Source of the DNA: CBFGTV01 sp965652145
GTDB lineage: Bacteria; Bacillota; Clostridia; Peptostreptococcales; Natronincolaceae
Length of the DNA: 16,218 bases
Assembly (NCBI GenBank): GCA_965652145.1
Contig: CBFGTV010000075.1
Span: 1 to 16,218 of the forward strand
Direction: 5' to 3'
Shown here piece by piece: positions 14,046 through 16,218 of this stretch. Below the pieces are notes generated by a model. That model was not told the origin of the DNA, did no database searches, and was given only the letters and a program-made list of their open reading frames with translations. Positions within the stretch are counted from its first letter, which is position 1; every line of letters starts with the position of its first letter. A program made the translations under genes and the position numbers.

Positions 14046-16218
14046 TGGAGCTAAAGCACAATGAGAAGCTTGATATAAAAAATCTACTGAAGGATTTAGA
14101 AAACTACCGACCCAAACGAAGGGGCTGGGTATGGCGAAAGCATGAAACAAATCAAGAAATGGGGCCCTTTGTCTACCAAAATACCTCAGAGCCTTTAAAA
14201 AGTAGTGTCCCGCTGCCGTCAGCCAAATATTTTGGTGATATTGACCCTCAGCCCGATGAGGTCATTACAACCGAGATAGCTTCAGGACGTTTTGAGGATG
14301 ATATTAGGAGAATGAGGATGGCCGCATGGCATGGGGCTGATCATATTATGGTAATTCGAACCGCCGGCCAAAGCCATTTTGATGGTTTAATAGAGGGTAC
14401 TCCCCAGGGAATCGGAGGAATTCCCATTACCAGAAAGCAGGTTCGTGCCCAGCGAAAGGCCCTGGATTTGATTGAAGAGGAGGTTGGCAGGCCCATTAAC
14501 TATCATTCCTATATCAGTGGTGTGGCTGGCCCAGAGATTGCTGTCATGTTTGCAGAAGAAGGGGTTAATGGCGCCCATCAAGACCCACAGTACAATGTAC
14601 TGTATCGTAATATCAATATGATACGATCCTTTGTTGATGCCGCTGAGGCTAAAAGGGTAATGGTCTGGGCAGATATAGCTCAAATAGATGGGGCCCATAA
14701 CGCCAATGCCACCGCCCGTGAAGCCTGGAAGGTAATGCCTGAGCTAATGGTGCAGCATGCGATTAACTCGGTATATTCAGCCAAGGTGGGTATGAAAAAG
14801 GAAAATATCTGTTTATCGACTGTACCCCCGACAGCCCCCCCGGCTCCATGCTTAACCCTTGATCTTCCCTATGCTGTTGCCCTGAGGGAACTCTTTAGGG
14901 AATACAAAATGCGGGCTCAAATGAATACTAAATATATGGAATCATCGACTCGAGAAGCCACTGTAACCCATGTTTTGAATCTTCTGGTATCAAGGCTGAC
15001 CAGGGCCGATATTCAGTCCACCATTACTCCCGATGAAGGAAGAAATGTACCATGGCATATTTACAACATGGAGGCCATCGATACAGCCAAGCAGGCCCTG
15101 GTGGGGATGGATGGTCTGATGGAAATGATTTCTCTGAAGGAGGCCGGACCCCTGCGGGAAAAGGCCAGAGAATTAAAGGAAAGGGCAGTGCTTTTTATGG
15201 AAGAGGTTCTGGCCGCCGGAGGCTATTTTAAGGCGGTTGAAGAGGGCTTTTTTGTAGATTCCGGCCATTACCCCGAAAGAAACGGTGACGGGATCGCAAG
15301 AAAAATCGATGCTGGAATAGGAGCGGGAACAATTTATGAGCGGGATGAAGATTATTTTGCCCCGGTATCGGCCCACTTTGGATACAATAATAAAGCCCAG
15401 TATGGATTAACAGAACAGGATGAGCCGTCAAAGGTAATTGATGGCTGTACCTTTGAGCGACCGGAAAAAATTCCTTATATTGATGAGCTGGATGACAGTG
15501 ATAATGTAAATGTCAGATTAGAAGAAACCAGAGAATTAAGGGAATCCAGCAAAATAAAGCCAGAGGTAGAATGGGCAGGGGACGGCTATGTGATGTTAAA
15601 CCTCTTTTTACCAGTGGAAAAACGAACTGCTGAATTTGCCGCCATAGAAATGGCTAAAAAAATGGGACTGGAGGATGTAGAGGTCATTCACCGTGAGGTA
15701 ATGCACCCTTCAGAAGGGACCCGGATTGAATTGAAGGGAAGGGTGCCCTTTACCATTGATACAGCCAGCCTGGTGATTCCCCCTGAGCCTGTTGAAATGT
15801 CAGAGGATGAAATACGGACAGCTATTGAAAATGAACCGATGAAGGTTGTGGCGGGAACCGTTGGCGAGGATGAACATTCCGTAGGCTTAAGGGAGATTAT
15901 TGATATTAAGCATGGTGGAATTGAAAAATATGGAATTGAATGTCATTACTTAGGTACCTCGGTTCCAATTGAAAAGCTGGTGGATGCAGCCATTGAATTA
16001 AATGCCGATGCAATATTGGCTTCTACCATCATTAGTCATGACGATGTTCACTATAAAAACATGAAAAAAATCCATGAATTGGCCATTGAAAAGGGGATTC
16101 GAGAAAGGATTATTATTGCCTGCGGCGGTACCCAGGTAACTCCGGAGCTGGCTGTTGAGCAGGGGGTTGACGGAGGCTTTGGTCGAGGAACGAAGGGGAG
16201 CCACGTGGCCAGTTTCCT
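14045..16218 (+). CDS. oraE: D-ornithine 4,5-aminomutase, large subunit (3' end outside the window)
   Basis: OraE carries both cofactors of the mutase. From ATG 14045 (GGAGG at 14031-14035) the frame stays open for 724 codons to the window edge; the C. sticklandii protein is about 735 residues, so only the last few are missing. The N-terminal two thirds form the PLP-binding TIM barrel (with RTAGQSHFDGLIEGTPQGIGG and a STVPPTAPPAPC loop). The cobalamin domain has the B12 motif DEHSVG with His611, the D-x-H-x-x-G signature. Lys622, eleven residues later (IIDIKHGG), matches the spacing between the His618 and Lys629 reported for the C. sticklandii enzyme, where the lysine holds PLP. The start overlaps oraS by one base. 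Confidence 0.95.
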   Translation, partial: MELKHNEKLDIKNLLKDLENYRPKRRGWVWRKHETNQEMGPFVYQNTSEPLKSSVPLPSAKYFGDIDPQPDEVITTEIASGRFEDDIRRMRMAAWHGADHIMVIRTAGQSHFDGLIEGTPQGIGGIPITRKQVRAQRKALDLIEEEVGRPINYHSYISGVAGPEIAVMFAEEGVNGAHQDPQYNVLYRNINMIRSFVDAAEAKRVMVWADIAQIDGAHNANATAREAWKVMPELMVQHAINSVYSAKVGMKKENICLSTVPPTAPPAPCLTLDLPYAVALRELFREYKMRAQMNTKYMESSTREATVTHVLNLLVSRLTRADIQSTITPDEGRNVPWHIYNMEAIDTAKQALVGMDGLMEMISLKEAGPLREKARELKERAVLFMEEVLAAGGYFKAVEEGFFVDSGHYPERNGDGIARKIDAGIGAGTIYERDEDYFAPVSAHFGYNNKAQYGLTEQDEPSKVIDGCTFERPEKIPYIDELDDSDNVNVRLEETRELRESSKIKPEVEWAGDGYVMLNLFLPVEKRTAEFAAIEMAKKMGLEDVEVIHREVMHPSEGTRIELKGRVPFTIDTASLVIPPEPVEMSEDEIRTAIENEPMKVVAGTVGEDEHSVGLREIIDIKHGGIEKYGIECHYLGTSVPIEKLVDAAIELNADAILASTIISHDDVHYKNMKKIHELAIEKGIRERIIIACGGTQVTPELAVEQGVDGGFGRGTKGSHVASF

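Overview
The window looks like a chromosomal segment of an anaerobic, amino-acid-fermenting member of the Bacillota, class Clostridia. The reasons are a low-GC sequence with strong AGGAGG-type ribosome binding sites, several TTG starts, a T-box in front of aspS, a Firmicutes-type 6S RNA, and a complete-looking oxidative ornithine degradation operon of the kind known from Clostridium sticklandii and relatives such as Alkaliphilus. I cannot name the species from sequence alone.

Region 1 (1-1030) is AT-rich and looks accessory. It holds the last codons of an ABC transporter ATPase, a six-helix ABC-2 type permease, a nested foldback (inverted-repeat) element of about 120 bases, and a doubtful small Cys-rich reading frame. 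Region 2 (1033-5352) is housekeeping: promoter, Asp-specific T-box leader (specifier GAC, acceptor-end match TGGC), aspS and its terminator; a DUF2325 gene whose promoter carries a strong Fur-box match; 6S RNA; tcdA (cyclic t6A synthesis); and an RseC-family membrane protein. Region 3 (5490-9105) has a DUF881 membrane-anchored coiled-coil protein, a bidirectional terminator, a split ThrE-type threonine/serine exporter pair on the minus strand, and glyA transcribed divergently from it.

Region 4 (9181 to the end) is the ornithine module. A PAS-AAA+-Fis regulator of sigma-54 promoters (RocR-like architecture) is followed by a strong hairpin, a well-matched -24/-12 promoter, and the genes ord, ortA, ortB, oraS and oraE, the last cut by the window edge. 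Together they convert D-ornithine to 2,4-diaminopentanoate (OraS/OraE, B12 and PLP), then to 2-amino-4-oxopentanoate (Ord), then thiolytically with CoA to alanine and acetyl-CoA (OrtA/OrtB). Ornithine racemase is not in the window.

The pathway and most families are known. The most interesting points are regulatory. The terminator hairpin of the sigma-54 regulator is built from two tandem TGCAAA-N4-TTTGCA dyads 21 bases apart, which look like activator binding sites for the ornithine operon, so one stretch of DNA may do both jobs. The Fur box on the DUF2325 gene and the foldback element near the left edge are the next most interesting.
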